64,000 nucleotides of DNA from Cercophora sp. LCS_1 (GCA_036250225.1 JAPZLL010000007.1:1240001-1304000); one strand, 5' to 3'; positions 13,001 through 25,489 are shown, numbered from the stretch's first letter. The notes: generated by a model from the sequence alone, not told the origin. Program-made: numbers and translations.

Positions 13001-16000
13001 GAAGCGCGTCAAGTGCAAGTGAAGTGGCATCGTCCATTGGGAAGTCTATCCGCCGCTGTAATGTCTATGTAGATATTCTCCGATGACGAAAGGAATTGAT
13101 GCTCGTTCGGTGCGTTTGCTAGTCGCCCTTGCGCAACACCCGCACATCCGCTTCACCGCACTATCGAGCCCCCAATTACGGGCCAGCAGCTCATTCGGCG
13201 GCGAGGATGTGGTCTTTGGCGTTGCAGAGGCGTTGGTGCGGGCCTGGGCGTGGTGGAAGCACACACGGGACGACGAGTGACGGGCCCCCGTTCGTCCCTG
13301 GCCCGGCTCTCGTCTCGCCTGCCCTGGTGCTGATGAGGTGCGGTGTAGTGGCGTGTGTGTGGGTGTGTGGGCTTGCTGGGAATCTGTGCGGCGGGCGGGG
13401 AGCATGGGGGAAGGAAAGGACGGTCGGGCAGGTTGCACCAGTCGCCAATGCCAGACGCTAGGAAGAAATGGCGTTGCCGCTCGCTCCGGAAACGCCCCTC
13501 CCACCGGGGGCGTGTGGTTCTCGGCTCGTACAGTACTGGTTCGTACCCGGTACAAAGGCGACCCTGGGAAAGGCAGGCGAAAAAGAGGAGCCCTGTGGAG
13601 AGGAGGAGGGGGTGGGAAGGAGGAGCAAGCATGTCAGCGACCCGCCAGGCACGACACCTTCTTTGAGCGACATTGCCAGCCCCCAGTCACGCCGCCCAGC
13701 CAGCCCGGAATCCCAACTCGGGGAAACACAACACAGACACCACCACCACCACTTTCTCACACCCGACCGACCGATTTGGGATGAAACGGTGGCCTATTTT
13801 GCTCGGCTATTTTTTGCCCGCCTACAACCAAGATTCGGCCCTGCTATAACACCAACATCATCACCACCACCACGAACTACTCTGCTTGTCGGGGCGGTTT
13901 TTGTCAGGTCTTGTCAGATCTTGGGTCAGCAAAAGGACAATGACACGCCGCCCACTTCGATGATCGTTTTTCCATTTTCCTCGCCGATCGCGCAGCAAGC
14001 CCGCCTTCCCTCAAACGGCAGACCCAAACATGTTTTGTGAGGGGGGCTTGCAGCCCCAAGCCACCAGGCCCACACACCCCGACATCACTTGGCTTGGCGT
14101 CGATGCGAGACATGCAACAGACGAAGAAAGTCAAAAGCACCACCACAGCGACTAGACCCTACGTGATTTACACATGACATATTCTGACCACGGGTTCTGT
14201 GTGAGGAGAAATACTTTCTTCGACTGGCGTCGTTGTTCTTTGCTCATCTCTAGGTTTGTATAGGCGGTGGGCAACCCGCGTTTTAACAGACAGCTTCCGA
14301 AGTCCTGAGACGCGGAGCCTGGGACGACGACAATGATGAGCTGATGAGGAGGTCCTTACATCCCGTGGCGCCCTGATGACGACGCTAGATGGAATTGAAA
14401 CAAGAAGAGCGGATAAGGCAGTGTTGCGATATCTTGAAGCGTTCATTTCCCAGGTTAAGGCACCTCCCATTCCTTGCGATATCACCTGCAGTCAAGCCCT
14501 CAACGTTGAGGAAACAGATCTTTGTGACGATTTATGCTTAATGTTTTGAACTTAAAAAGAATGGACATGCAAAAGCGGGTGCCAACCAGCTCAACGACTG
14601 CCGACCTGATTAAGCTTTGGGGCTTTAGTCGAGCCCTATCGGATGTCATATCTTTATTATGGTAGAGGGACGTGTTGGCGGATGGGAGAGCCTGGGATGA
14701 AGTCCGCGTCTCAGCAGCAGACGGGACCAAATCGCCTTGACACGTTATTCTCGAGGAGGAAAAAACAGTATGAGCGATATACCAGATCTTTAGGATCCAC
14801 AATGCCTGAAAATCCAGATCCACACAGCTTCAACCCCACAAGATCATGATCAAGTAGTTTCAGATCGAATTCCTCGAAAACCGTAGCGTAGCCGCATCAA
14901 GGGCAAGACTCGGAGTGGCGGTATTTGCTCTGAAGTCGAAAACAAGCACCCTGAAAGCATGACGCGTACGATCCGAAAAATTGAGGCCGTCAAGGTCTGG
15001 CATTCTCATCCCAAAACTAGAAATCAGGTGGTTTCCCACATTGCCCCCACGACGGCTACATCATCTCATATCGGCGAGGACAGACATCGGACCCCCAGAT
15101 ATCGAGGGGTTTGCGATTGCCGGGAAGAAACAATCTGTGAAGCAGCTCCAAGATGTTCGGATTATGGTCCAGATCATATACGCGTTGTGTCATGCCGGCC
15201 TCGTCAAGCAATAATCGTGCGTGCAGAAAAGCGAGACGGGGATATCGATAGGCTGGCAGGGCGCCGTAATTGTTAGAGAGTCCCTGTCAAGCGGCCCCAT
15301 GGTCGCACATGAACCGGGGGCTAATCACCATTCCACTTTTTGACAAGCATGGCTCCTGTCCCGCACCCGCCGGTAAGGTGGCGCAAGCATTGGCCGGAAG
15401 TACAGTACATGCACAGTACGCCGCTGTTTCCCACATTTAAAAGTGGGGAGCATTTCGTGGGTAAGGGGAGTAGAGCTGAGGCAAGAGGCGGAGACAGAAG
15501 GTCGTGCCTCCCTACCCATGGCTGAGATTTCTTCGCCCCGGCACGCATTTCTCTCCCCCTTCCCTTCCGCTCCCGAGCTTGTGGCCTCCTCTCTGCACTC
15601 AAACGATCCTGCGATAACATCCAGGGACAATTCGTTCGATCCAACCCATTGTCTACCCCATTTCGCATTCATCCCACCTCACCCTCTCTGCAGCACCGTT
15701 TTTCCGTTGCCGCGCTTTTGTTATGATCCGATAATTGTAAGAGGAGGTTGGGACTGCAAGGCGCGGGCCGATCCAACAGACCACGTCAACCACGCACTCT
15801 CTGCCATCGCATCGATTTCGAGCATTCCAGCTCCATAAATCATCCTCGCGGTACGGTTTGACGAAAAATCAGACTGCCGTGTAGCCATTCGCCTAGCTGC
15901 GAAAAGGCGCATTTTTTGAAGTTGCTCGGTTGCCCTTTGGCAGCGCGAGCTTAGACAGTCGTTCCAACAACACATTCCAAGGTGGACGAGAGACTTGCTC

Positions 16001-16020
16001 TCCAGCGCGCACCAGGCGCC

Positions 16021-19000
16021 ATGGCGAACCATCACCCTTCTCATCCGTCCCCGCCAATGCAAATGCAAATGCAGATGCATCATGGTCCTCCTGGGCCACC
16101 GGGCCCTCCCCCAGGGCCTCCATCATCCTTCGCCCATGGGAGGCAAGCTTTGCTCCAGTTGAATGAACAGGTTTGGATCCAGCTAGGTACGTGCGCGTCT
16201 CTCGTAATACGAGCGCTCCCGCATTTTTCTTGCGCGTAGGCTTGAATGCTAACATGGTGAACACAGGTGCTCTTGCGGAGCTGTTGACCGATGGCAACGA
16301 TCCCCAAGCCCTTGACAATGCGATGTCGGCCTACGAGCATGCGCTGAGGGCCAATCCGAACTCGATCCCGGCGATGAACGCCATCAGTCTTGTCCTGAGG
16401 ACGCGCGAGGAGTTCCCCAAGGCTGCGGAGTATCTTCAGGCGATCCTCAAGCTCGACCAAAGAAACGGTGAAGCATGGGGAAGTCTCGGTAAGTTGGCTT
16501 GGCGGTTGACTCGACAGAACCATATGCTGATGATTGATGTCTTGCTAGGACACTGCTATCTCATGATGGACGATCTTCAACAAGCCTACACTGCTTACCA
16601 GCAGGCTTTGGTCAACCTAAACAACCCCAAGGTTAGTCTTGTAGTTGTTGCTGTCGCGGCGCGGATTTAACAGTTTGGATAGGAGCCAAGACTCTGGTAC
16701 GGCATTGGAATTTTGTACGACCGCTATGGCTCGCTGGAGCACGCCGAGGAGGCTTTCTCCCAGGTGATGCAAATGCAGCCCGACTTTGACAAGGCCCATG
16801 AAATCTACTTCCGCCTGGGTATAATATACAAACAGCAGCAAAAGTATAACCAGTCTCTTGAGGTATGTCTAATCAAACCCTCCCTTATCCGGCACTGGCT
16901 AATACCGTCTCCAGTGCTTCAAGTACATTGTCAACTCACCGCCTCCCCCGTTGACGGAGGAGGACATCTGGTTCCAGATCGGTCACGTCCACGAGCAACA
17001 GAAGGATGTACGTATTGCCGACGCCATAACTGTGACCAATTGTCTAACAACTTGACAGTTTGACAATGCCAAACAAGCATACATCCGCGTTCTCCAAAAG
17101 AACGACAAGCATGCCAAGGTTCTCCAGCAGCTTGGCTGGCTGCATCATCAACACAGCAACAGCTTCCAGTCGCAAGAGAGGGCTATTGACTATCTCGAGA
17201 AGTCAGTTGATGCTGGTGAGTTTTCTTCCTCGATCTCAATCCGATTGCAGAGTCTGACACGTGGCAGACAACAACGATGCGCAAAGCTGGTATCTCCTTG
17301 GGCGATGCTACATGTCACAGCAGAAGTACCCCAAGGCATATGAGGCATACCAGCAAGCCGTGTACCGCGACGGCCGAAATCCCACCTTTTGGTGCTCGAT
17401 TGGTGTGCTCTACTACCAGATCAACCAGTACCGGGACGCGCTGGACGCGTATTCGCGCGCCATTCGACTCAACCCCTACATCTCCGAGGTCTGGTATGAT
17501 CTGGGAACCCTGTACGAGTCCTGTAACAACCAGATCAGTGATGCTCTTGACGCCTACCAGCGCGCCGCTGAGCTGGATCCGACCAACCCCCACATCAAGG
17601 CGAGGTTGCAGCTTCTCCGAAACGGACAAGCCAACGGTGCCCCGCCAGGCCAAGCCCCGATGCCGACTGACGTCCATCCTCAGGCATACCAGGCCTCGGG
17701 TGCAGTCGGTCCTCCGGGTCCCCAGTGGGCCGGATCTGGTGCCCCGCCGCCGCCTCCGCAAGGCCCAGGCCCTATGCTTGGTCCCGGTGGTGGTGCCGGC
17801 CCGAGCCCTTGGAGCGGTCGCATCTCGGAAATCAACCCGCCGCCTCAGCCGCCCAACCCATATGCTGCCGACCGGGAGCCCTTTCGAGGTCAAGCTCCCC
17901 CCCTTCCGCGTCAGCCCAGCCCCCGACAGGAACAGCAGATGAGGCCATATCAAGACAACCGGGGTGGAGCTCCAGACCAACTGCGACGCGGACCATCGCC
18001 GCCACCTGCACACTACCCGGCTCCCCCCCCACCTCCCCAGCAACCCCAAGGCCCACCGCCCTCGGCATCGCAGCCCCCACAGCGTGTTCGCAACCCGAAC
18101 TATGCGGGCCCGTCGCCGGCGCCGGTGATGGGCAACCAGGGACCGGGTCCCAACGGTCCACCTCCCCAGGGTCCCCCTCACATGCCATACCGAACAAACA
18201 GCCCGAGGAATGATGGTAGGCCCCCAATGCACGACAACCGCATGCCTTCGCCCAAGTCGGCCTACCCCCAACACCAGGCGCCATATCCCCAGCACCCTGA
18301 GCAAGGCGGTCCCAATGGCCCGGAGCAAGGTATGCACATGCCCCCCCAGCAGGGCATGCCCAACGACCCTGCTCTCCACAGGGACCATGACCCCCGGCCG
18401 CCATCTGTTGGCCCCAAGCGCCTCCGCGAGTGGGAGGACGACCGAGAGGCAAAGAAGCAACCTACCGACGAGGCCCGCGCCCGCATGGACGATATGCGCC
18501 ACCGTCGTCCCTCAACTCCACCTCGCATTGAGCCCTATCGGAGGAACTCTTCCGAGGCCCGTCGCTTCGACGACCGCCGTATGGAAGATCCCCGCCGTGT
18601 TGAGGAGCAACGTCGCGTAGAAGACATGCGCCGTGCTGAAGACCAACGTCACCAGAATGAAGGATACCACCCTTCTGAGGCAGCTCACCACCCTCAGTCG
18701 CACTCTGTTTCTGCCCATCTTCCGCCGATGCAGCAAGCGCCGATGCAAAATCTCATTCACGAGGGCCCGGGGCCTCAGCAGGGTCCAGGCCCCAAGGACT
18801 ATCCCCAGCAAGAGGAGAGGCGCATGGAACACCCTCCGGCTCCCCACGCCCCCATCCACAACGAGCCCGAGCGGGCGGCCCGCAAGATGGACGTTGATGA
18901 AGACTATGATGACAGCGGCGAGGAAGACAAGAAAGCAGGCATCCTTTCCGGTCCCGCCTCTGGCCCGTCATCTGCATCGAGTGACATGAAGAATGGTGCC

Positions 19001-19051
19001 TCGAACCCCGGCCTCAATGGAATCATAGGCCAAAAGGTGGAGGGCAACTAG
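16021..19051 (+). CDS. ssn6: Ssn6/Cyc8 (RcmA/RCM-1) TPR co-repressor
   Basis: Adaptor of the Tup1-Ssn6 general co-repressor in the nucleus. Exons: 16021-16186, 16267-16488, 16549-16631, 16683-16862, 16915-17007, 17059-17215 and 17268-19051; 894 residues, all phases consistent. After a His/Met/Pro-rich start (a MQMQMQM run) the protein has a long TPR array, about residues 40-390, with typical motifs such as ALRANPNSIPAMNAISLVLR, WYGIGILYDRYG and WYLLGRCYMSQQKYPKAYEA. The C-terminal half is rich in Pro, Gln and Gly, then charged (KRLREWEDDREAKK, many RRVEDMRR-type segments). This matches the family: TPRs bind Tup1 and DNA-binding factors, the tail is disordered. The start is chosen for the GCGCC context before ATGG and the upstream limit of the conserved N-terminus. 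It lies alone behind a very long 5' intergenic region. Confidence 0.95.
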
Positions 19052-19808
19052 GTGGTGCCGTTTGACTCTTGTTGGTTGTCCTGTGATTGGCCCCATTGAC
19101 GTTTCCTGCGTTGCGTTTTTGCAAATTCACCTTTGGCTTTGTATTTGGCTTCTTCATATATTCTCTGCTGCTCACGCAAGTTTAGCGTTTCCTTGCGCAT
19201 GAGGATGGGGTTTTGGCTGGTGTCTTTTCTCCTCCGTCTCTGGGACTGTAGCAGCAGCTACTGAATGTGATGGATTTGGTTTAAAATTCCCTCGCCGATG
19301 GCGTAGCTGTCGATATTTTTTTCCGGTATTTTGTGCATCTGGGAGATGTCAGCGAAGGATGGAAAACAAAGCGTGCGCATTTCAGTTTGGCGGGAGGATC
19401 ATATTCGCCGTCTTGCCCTGTACATTCCTAGTAGTTAATTCCATTGAATGATGACGAACTGGCTGGCTTTTTACCCCTTAATTGCTCGACGTGGATGTTC
19501 TGCGAGTCACGTGAGAACCATAAAGGTATTCCCAGCACGGCTGGCAAGCACAGTTACATGGTCTGTTTAGCAGACGCTCTGCTATGCTGCTGTTCGTCTC
19601 GTAACCCACCGCTGGCGGTCAGCGAAGTAAGTGGGGCTCTAGACGATTTGTGCGATTAGGGCTCCGCTCTGATTGGTCTAAGCTCCCGGCCCCGTTTCTC
19701 ACACAAAATTTCCACCACCAAATTGTTGCAGCCTTCTTTTCGCGATTTGGTTTTGCGAATTCTCCTCCAACACCCAACGACCAGTCCACTAACCCGACAT
19801 CAGCAGCC
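19052..19808. other. intergenic, ssn6 3' flank and rpl3 promoter
   Basis: No gene. The first part is T-rich and is presumably the ssn6 3' UTR. The second part is the rpl3 promoter, with a TCACGTGA palindrome. Confidence 0.6.
19507..19514. promoter_or_regulatory. TCACGTGA palindrome in the rpl3 promoter
   Basis: A perfect 8-bp palindrome with a CACGTG core, about 295 bp before the rpl3 start codon. Such E-boxes are bound by Cbf1-type bHLH factors, which in many ascomycetes act at ribosomal protein promoters. The function here is inferred from position only. Confidence 0.45.
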
Positions 19809-21380
19809 ATGTCGCACAGAAGTGAGTGTCCATTCCGGCTTCATCGTCTCGATTCCTCCCAATTGCGAGATGAAATGGCAGTAGCGATTGCAATCAACGC
19901 TCCTCGAATTCCGGGACCGATTGCCTCCAGACACCAGGAGAAAAAAAAGCCTTTTTGATACTAACTTGGCGCAGAGTACGAGGCCCCTCGCCATGGTTCG
20001 CTGGCGTACCTCCCGCGGAAGCGCGCCGCCCGCCACCGCGGAAAGGTCAAGTCGTAAGTAAAGCTTCGGGCCCCAGAATCCGGAGATGTCGATATCACAA
20101 GCTGACCTGGTTTTGCAATGCAGCTTCCCCAAGGACGACGCCAAGAAGCCCGTCCACCTTACGGCCATGATGGGCTACAAGGCTGGTATGACGACGATCG
20201 TCCGCGACCTCGACCGCCCCGGCGCGAAGGCCAACAAGAAGGAGGTCGTTGAGGCCGTGACAATCATTGATACCCCTCCTGTACGCACAACTCAGCCCGC
20301 TTGGCTCTCTTTGTGTCAATGGCTAACATCTTTTACAGATGGTGGTTGTGGGTCTGGTTGGCGTAAGTCATTGCTGTCCGGTTGAAGGAAACGGATGGGC
20401 GAGGGATCTAACACAATATCTAGTACATCGAGACTCCCCGTGGTCTCCGCTCGCTCACCACTGTCTGGGCTGAGCACTTGAGCGATGAGGTCAAGCGCCG
20501 CTTCTACAAGAACTGGTACAAGAGCAAGAAGAAGGCCTTCACCAAGTACGCCAAGAAGCACTCCGAGAACAACGGCGCTTCCATCACCCGCGAGCTCGAG
20601 CGCATCAAGAAGTACTGCACCGTCGTCCGTGTTCTTGCGCACACTCAGATCCGCAAGACTCCTCTCAAGCAGAAGAAGGCCCACCTTATGGAGATCCAGG
20701 TCAACGGTGGTTCCATCGCTGACAAGGTTGAGTTCGGCCACGGCCTCTTCGAGAAGTCGGTCTCTGTCGACACCATCTTCGAGCAGGACGAGGTTATCGA
20801 CGTCATTGCCGTCACCAAGGGCCACGGCTATGCCGGCGTTACTGCCCGTTGGGGTACCAAGAAGCTTCCCCGCAAGACTCACAAGGGTCTCCGCAAGGTC
20901 GCCTGTATCGGTGCCTGGCATCCTTCCCACGTCCAGTGGACTGTTGCCCGTGCCGGTCAGCAGGGTTACCACCACCGTACTTCGGTCAACCACAAGGTTT
21001 ACCGTATCGGCAAGGGTGACGCTGATGACAACGCCGCCACCGAGGTCGACGTTACCAAGAAGAAGATCACCCCGTAAGTTTTTGTGTCCTGGCGCAACGA
21101 GCAACAATGGCTAACAAGCAGCAGCCTGGGTGGCTTCGTCCGCTACGGCGAGATCAACAACGACTTCGTCATGGTCAAGGGCTCCATTCCCGGTGTCAAG
21201 AAGAGGGTCGTCACTCTCCGCAAGTCTATGTTCATCCACACCTCCCGCAAGGCCCTCGAGAAGGTCGACCTCAAATGGATCGATACCTCTTCCGAGTTTG
21301 GTCACGGTGCTTTCCAGACACCGGCGGAGAAGAAGCAGTTCCAGGGTACTCTCAAGAAGGATCTGGCTGCCAGCTCGTAA
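19809..21380 (+). CDS. rpl3: 60S ribosomal protein L3 (uL3)
   Basis: Core protein of the large ribosomal subunit near the peptidyl-transferase centre. Exons: 19809-19821, 19975-20053, 20124-20280, 20339-20362, 20424-21073 and 21125-21380; 392 residues, the usual fungal length. The first exon codes only four residues plus one base, and the fourth is a 24-nt microexon coding MVVVGLVG. Family landmarks are visible: SHRKYEAPRHGSLAYLPRKR at the start, GYKAGMTTIVRDLDRPG, GYIETPRGLRSLTTVWAEHL, the conserved WGTKKLPRKTHKG and ACIGAWHP loop, and GSIPGVKKRVVTLRK. Codon use is strongly biased to C-ending codons, as expected for high expression. That bias also produces long meaningless open frames on the other strand. 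Confidence 0.98.
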
Positions 21381-21909
21381 GGAGGTGGGGTCGTGTTTTC
21401 TTGTCTCTGGTAACGCATTGGTGTCACGGATCTTTCATTGCTCTTCGGTTGGTTGGGATTGGGGACTCTGCCATAGCATAGTCAGTCTAAAAAGGACTGC
21501 ATGAAGAGGAATGGGAAAAATGAAGCAACTGCGATACTGTCCATGTTCCGTGACGTGTGCAAGTGTAAATCCATTGGTAGTTCTCGTGATCACGCTCGAG
21601 GCCGCCTGTCCTGAACCCCGCTGTGGATTGGTGGGGCAGCCACGGCATGAGCCAGCTGAAAGCAAGGTTACATCATTGTTCAACCCAACCCTCCGCATGT
21701 CATTCGACGGCAACACCACCATGCTCCCGCATCCCAGACCACACCACCGCCGACTATTTCAGTGCCTCTGCCAAGTCTCTACCGCTTCTCCATATCAACC
21801 CCGTTCCCATTTCCATTCCATCCACCGAACCGTCTACAATCCAGGCCTCCAATCTACAACACAAACACAACCACGAAGACGCGCCTTCACCATCACAACA
21901 CCAAAAACA
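21381..21909. other. intergenic between rpl3 and a small unknown gene
   Basis: Contains the rpl3 3' end and the leader of the next gene. The leader is open in frame with the next gene from 21511, which leaves room for an N-terminal extension with a mitochondrial-presequence look starting at 21697 or 21721. Confidence 0.5.
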
Positions 21910-22770
21910 ATGGCCTCAGACGAAGATTACATGGCCTTTCTAAACAAGGCGAACCAGGATCCATCAGAGGGGTACACAAAGACCAAAGCTACGGCAGCGG
22001 GTGGTCCGTTCAAGACGACGGATGCAGGAGAGGAGATTCCCAAGTGCTTGACAAAGGTGGCGAAGGGCGACACGTTTTATGTTAGTGATGCTGACGAGCC
22101 GTTCGTGGGGGTTGCGTTGAGGTTCGGGGGAGGGGGTTTACCTGATGAGGGTGAGTTTCTTTCTCTTTTTTCTTCTTCTTTGGGGGTTGGGGATAGTTTG
22201 GGTCGTGGTTTTGGGTTTGGGGGGTATGAGGACGGTAAGGCAGGGAGGGTAAGGGAAGGGAGGGATGGAACTGGATGGGATGGGGTGGGGTGGGTTGCCG
22301 GGTACGGCGACGGGAATGTTGTCAAATTGAGCTGCTATTCGAGCGTCTGTTAAGGGGCCACCCGGAGGATTGGCAGGAGGCTTTCCAGGCCGGTGTAGTG
22401 GATAACGCTCCCCTTTATGACGATGGCCTGTTTGGATGGACGGTTGATCGATCGTGGTGGTTGAAGCTTTATACATGAGAACAGCGGTTTATGGTCAATG
22501 CTAACTGGAGCAGAGGAGTTTGCCAAAATGATTGGGCACCCGGCGCCCCAGGACGCCGAGATTGAGATATTGGACCCGGTTGATTGGGACCGGAATGGAT
22601 CATATCAAGAGGTCATTGATGCGGTGACGGAGGCTGGAAAGGGGAATGACGTGCGGGTTTACAGGGTCAATCGGGAGGGTGCGAGAGCCGAGTACTGGGT
22701 GGTCACGAGGGAAGGTGAGGGCAAGGAATCGAGGCTGGTTGGTGTCAAGGCTTTGGCTGTGGAGAGCTAA
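21910..22770 (+). CDS. small conserved-looking protein of unknown function
   Basis: Two exons, 21910-22150 and 22514-22770, give 165 residues starting MASDEDYMAFLNKANQD; the junction joins PDE to EEFAKMIGHP in phase. The sequence is hydrophilic and acidic, with AEIEILDPVDWDRNGSY and YWVVTREGEG in the C-terminal part. I recognise no named domain, though it has the feel of a conserved Sordariomycete protein. The 363-nt intron is long and very G/T rich for this window. It contains an open stretch (22334-22478) coding LLFERLLRGHPEDWQEAF that might be an extra exon or coding remnant. The frame also extends upstream through in-frame ATGs at 21697 and 21721. The segment from 21721 lacks acidic residues and is rich in Arg, His and Ser, so a longer mitochondrial form is possible. 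The short start is the conservative choice. Confidence 0.65.
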
Positions 22771-24842
22771 GGGCGAGGCTCAGTGGATACCTAGTTGTTT
22801 TGTCTCTTTTGGGGTTGGGGCGCTGAGTTTGTTGATACGGATGAATTATCCAGGCGAGCTGCTATCTACCAGCAACCCTGGTTACTCGGAGCTTCCTCTT
22901 CTGTTGATATTCCACATCGGTGTTGTGTCTTGTCCGGCAATGATAGCCATGTTTGACTTGGCTGAGTCCCCCAACACCAAGCTGTCAGTGATATCAGGTG
23001 TGGCGGCAACAAGCGAATGCACACCGCACAATTGATAACGGGCTTGGCTACGGTTTGGACGACCGCTCTCGAGATTCCCCTGCCCTCGGTAGATCTACAA
23101 AATTGGACAAAGTCCCGTCCAATGCAGATGATGTCCTGTCACCTCCGAGATTCACAGGGCCCCCGCAGTCTCTCGGATCAAGTGTGTCATTCAGTTTCCA
23201 CCACTAGCCGGGCTGAAAAGGGCCAGCCTGCAACTCGATGCCGAACACCACGCCAGCAGGGCTAGGTCTCGATATTAGCGACCTGGTGGTGTGATCATCC
23301 CCACGGTCAAACCAAGATAAGAGTGGGAATGGGACTGCACTCGACGTTGCACAACATGCCCAGACCAAGCTCGCGGCCTCGCTGTTCGGAGGGGTGATAC
23401 AGACGTATTGGCTGGCTGGCAGCGATCCGGGGAACTTGGAGGAAGTTGCCGCTTGAGGGCTCACGCATTCCGCAACGCCTCGACGATGTCCATCTTGCCT
23501 TGATGGGAAAATGGACCCAGTCCTCAGCAGTTTGTGGCTTTTGGTGCAAACACGCCCGGCGCTCCCGCCCATTGGATCGCTTCTAGCCTGCGCACACCCA
23601 AGCTGCCGGTTCACTGCATGCTGCTGGACAAGGTTGGGAAGGCTTCGATCCGGGACCCAGCTCTCGTCGGTAGAGTGGTCACGGGTGACGGGCCGATGTG
23701 GGCTACCTTACGCGGCGCGGCATGAGGAAGAGATCTCCGGCATCCTCTCCCTCTCTCTCTCGCGAATGAACGGCCTTTCAGGTCTTCTTGATGGTGGTCT
23801 TCCAAGACACGAATGCAACGCTCCGGGGCCCGGAAGCAAAGCCGACTTGCCTCGCATCAATCAGCGAACCGCAGAATTGTTCCCGTCCGCCTCAAAGTTG
23901 AGAGAATTGGCGTTCGAAAAAAGGAAAGAATCAGCCCAACGCCTGTGCGTCTTCCTAGAGGTCATTGGACTCTGGTATGCAGGAAGCCGTACGCACTTGG
24001 CTCGGCTGTATGCAGTAGAAATCAGAAGCAGAAAGGTTTGGTTGGCCCCGCAATCGGTGGCGGTCGGAGACAAAGGGGGGATCGCATCGATTCGATCCTT
24101 GGGTCCGGTTTTCACATCGGACTCGACGAGAAAACAATAGGGTGATGATGATGTGGGCGCAACAATTACATTGTTGGGTAGTGCACGCCACCAGGATTCC
24201 CACATCACCACGAGGATTCAACGGGCTCGGATCCGATGCATCTGCTTCGTGTGTGCGGCTTGAAGTGTTTGCCCCATGCGGCCTCGTGCATGCATGGCGA
24301 TTGGAACGAATTGCCCGTCGCAGAGAGGGAGGATGAGAAGGTAGGTTTAAAAAAATGGCTTGCTGGCTGGACAGGGTGTTGTTGTAAGACAAACAAACAC
24401 AGAACATGCTGTGCCTGCTCACTATGCTCGCTGTGCTGGGGCGCTTTGCACAGCAGTTCCTTCCTGCCTGGCTGGCAGCTCGAGCTGGAATTTTAGTTGC
24501 TTGCTGCCCTCACCCCCGCCACTCCATCTGCTTGTCAAAGGCAACTCCCACTTCTCCTTCGTCCCCTCTGAACACCCCTACTTTGTCGCCCCCTTGCGGC
24601 AAGCCAACCCACCATCAAACTCGGGTGCATTCTCAGCTGGAAAGTACATCCGGAAAAGAAGTATCCTCCTGCAGACGCGTATAAGTTTTCGCCCTGCCTT
24701 CCCTTTTCATCCCACGCGGCCGAAGCCAGCGTACCGTGGCTACCCCACATCTCTGAACGGCCCATTCACAGTGAGAAACTTAAGTTTCCTTCTTCGCACC
24801 TGCCATACTTCTACACACGCGCACTCATATTACACCTGAGCC
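22771..24842. other. 2-kb stretch without a supportable gene
   Basis: Open frames up to 209 codons (23511-24140, plus) have unremarkable composition and no recognised domain. A CT-rich run occurs near 23743-23761. The last 400 bases are C/T rich and look like a promoter and leader for the next gene. Confidence 0.5.
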
Positions 24843-25489
24843 ATGGCATCAGGTGGCCAGGGGAACTCGTCTTCGACATTCCGTAGTCCAGGATACCCTC
24901 AATCCCGCCAAACGTCATACATGACGGGCGCCTCATCCTCATCCTCAGTCATGGGCGACGGATTCACCCCCCAGATGCGAGACCGCCAGGCCAGGGGAAA
25001 AGACCCGTACCACTCAGGCGAGAACTCAGAAGGCAGTGATGTCAGCGATCGCGAGGGCGGTGGCGGGTCCAGGCTTCGTCTTGGGAGTAACCGGTTCGTC
25101 ACATCCCTCACTTATATCCACCATATCAGAAGCTGACGCGAGTTTGCAGACCCGAGCAAGAAGACTATTCCCGTATCGAGCGACGGAATAGGGCCGCTGC
25201 TTTTCTTGATAGTCCCGAGTTGATGATGATGTACGCGCAAAGTACAGGTGATGTAAGTCGGCCATGCTACCACGTTCACGTGAACCCAAGAGACTGATAC
25301 TGAAGAAAGAGCATGGCTGGTGTCAGACTTCATTTCACCAGGATGCTTTGCGGATATGATAAAGTCACAGAGGAGGAAAATGCAAGCAGGGAGAATCGTA
25401 GTCGCAGGTCTGGGTCCCATCATGGGCCGGGGACGCCGTCACGAAGGGAGGACAAGCGGAGGGGCGGTGAGCGGGCTGGGTCGCAATAG
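24843..25489 (+). CDS. small Ser-rich protein of unknown function
   Basis: Three exons, 24843-25093, 25150-25252 and 25310-25489, give 177 residues with consistent phases. The N-terminal half is Ser/Gly-rich and disordered (SSSSSV, SDVSDREGGGG). The middle is a compact, conserved-looking helical segment, RIERRNRAAAFLDSPELMMM followed by YAQSTGD. It continues across the second junction into SMAGVRLHFTRMLCGYD, and the tail is basic (RENRSRRSGSHH). No family name comes to mind. The quality of the spliced middle segment, which reads smoothly over two introns, is the main reason to believe the gene. The second acceptor (GAAGAAAG before 25310) has a poor pyrimidine tract and is the weakest point. 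Confidence 0.7.

Larger units (their letters stand above)
6806..16020. other. 9.2-kb gene desert upstream of ssn6
   Basis: No gene could be supported here on either strand. It holds the 95-bp tandem repeat at 7386-7765 and an AGGAC microsatellite at 12973-13000. Many overlapping open frames of 60-200 codons occur (for example 8137-8757 minus and 13468-14040 plus), but they look like chance frames: odd composition, no ATG context, no recognisable domain. The 3' part probably includes the promoter and perhaps a long leader of the co-repressor gene at 16021. Confidence 0.5.

Noticed and set aside
13468..14040. 190-codon plus-strand frame upstream of ssn6
   Set aside because: Overlaps several similar-sized frames on both strands in GC-rich DNA with CCA and CAC simple repeats; likely chance.
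17315..18502. 395-codon open frame on the minus strand
   Set aside because: It lies opposite ssn6 coding sequence; the long frame is a side effect of the Pro/Gln-rich, GC-biased codons of the real gene.
19822..19974. Possible box C/D snoRNA in rpl3 intron 1
   Set aside because: A weak C-box-like GATGAAA exists but there is no matching CTGA D-box or terminal stem.
20316..21107. 263-codon open frame on the minus strand
   Set aside because: Antisense to rpl3, whose strong C-ending codon bias removes stops on the other strand.
23511..24140. 209-codon plus-strand frame
   Set aside because: Composition and lack of recognisable motifs suggest chance; no convincing start context or splice partners.
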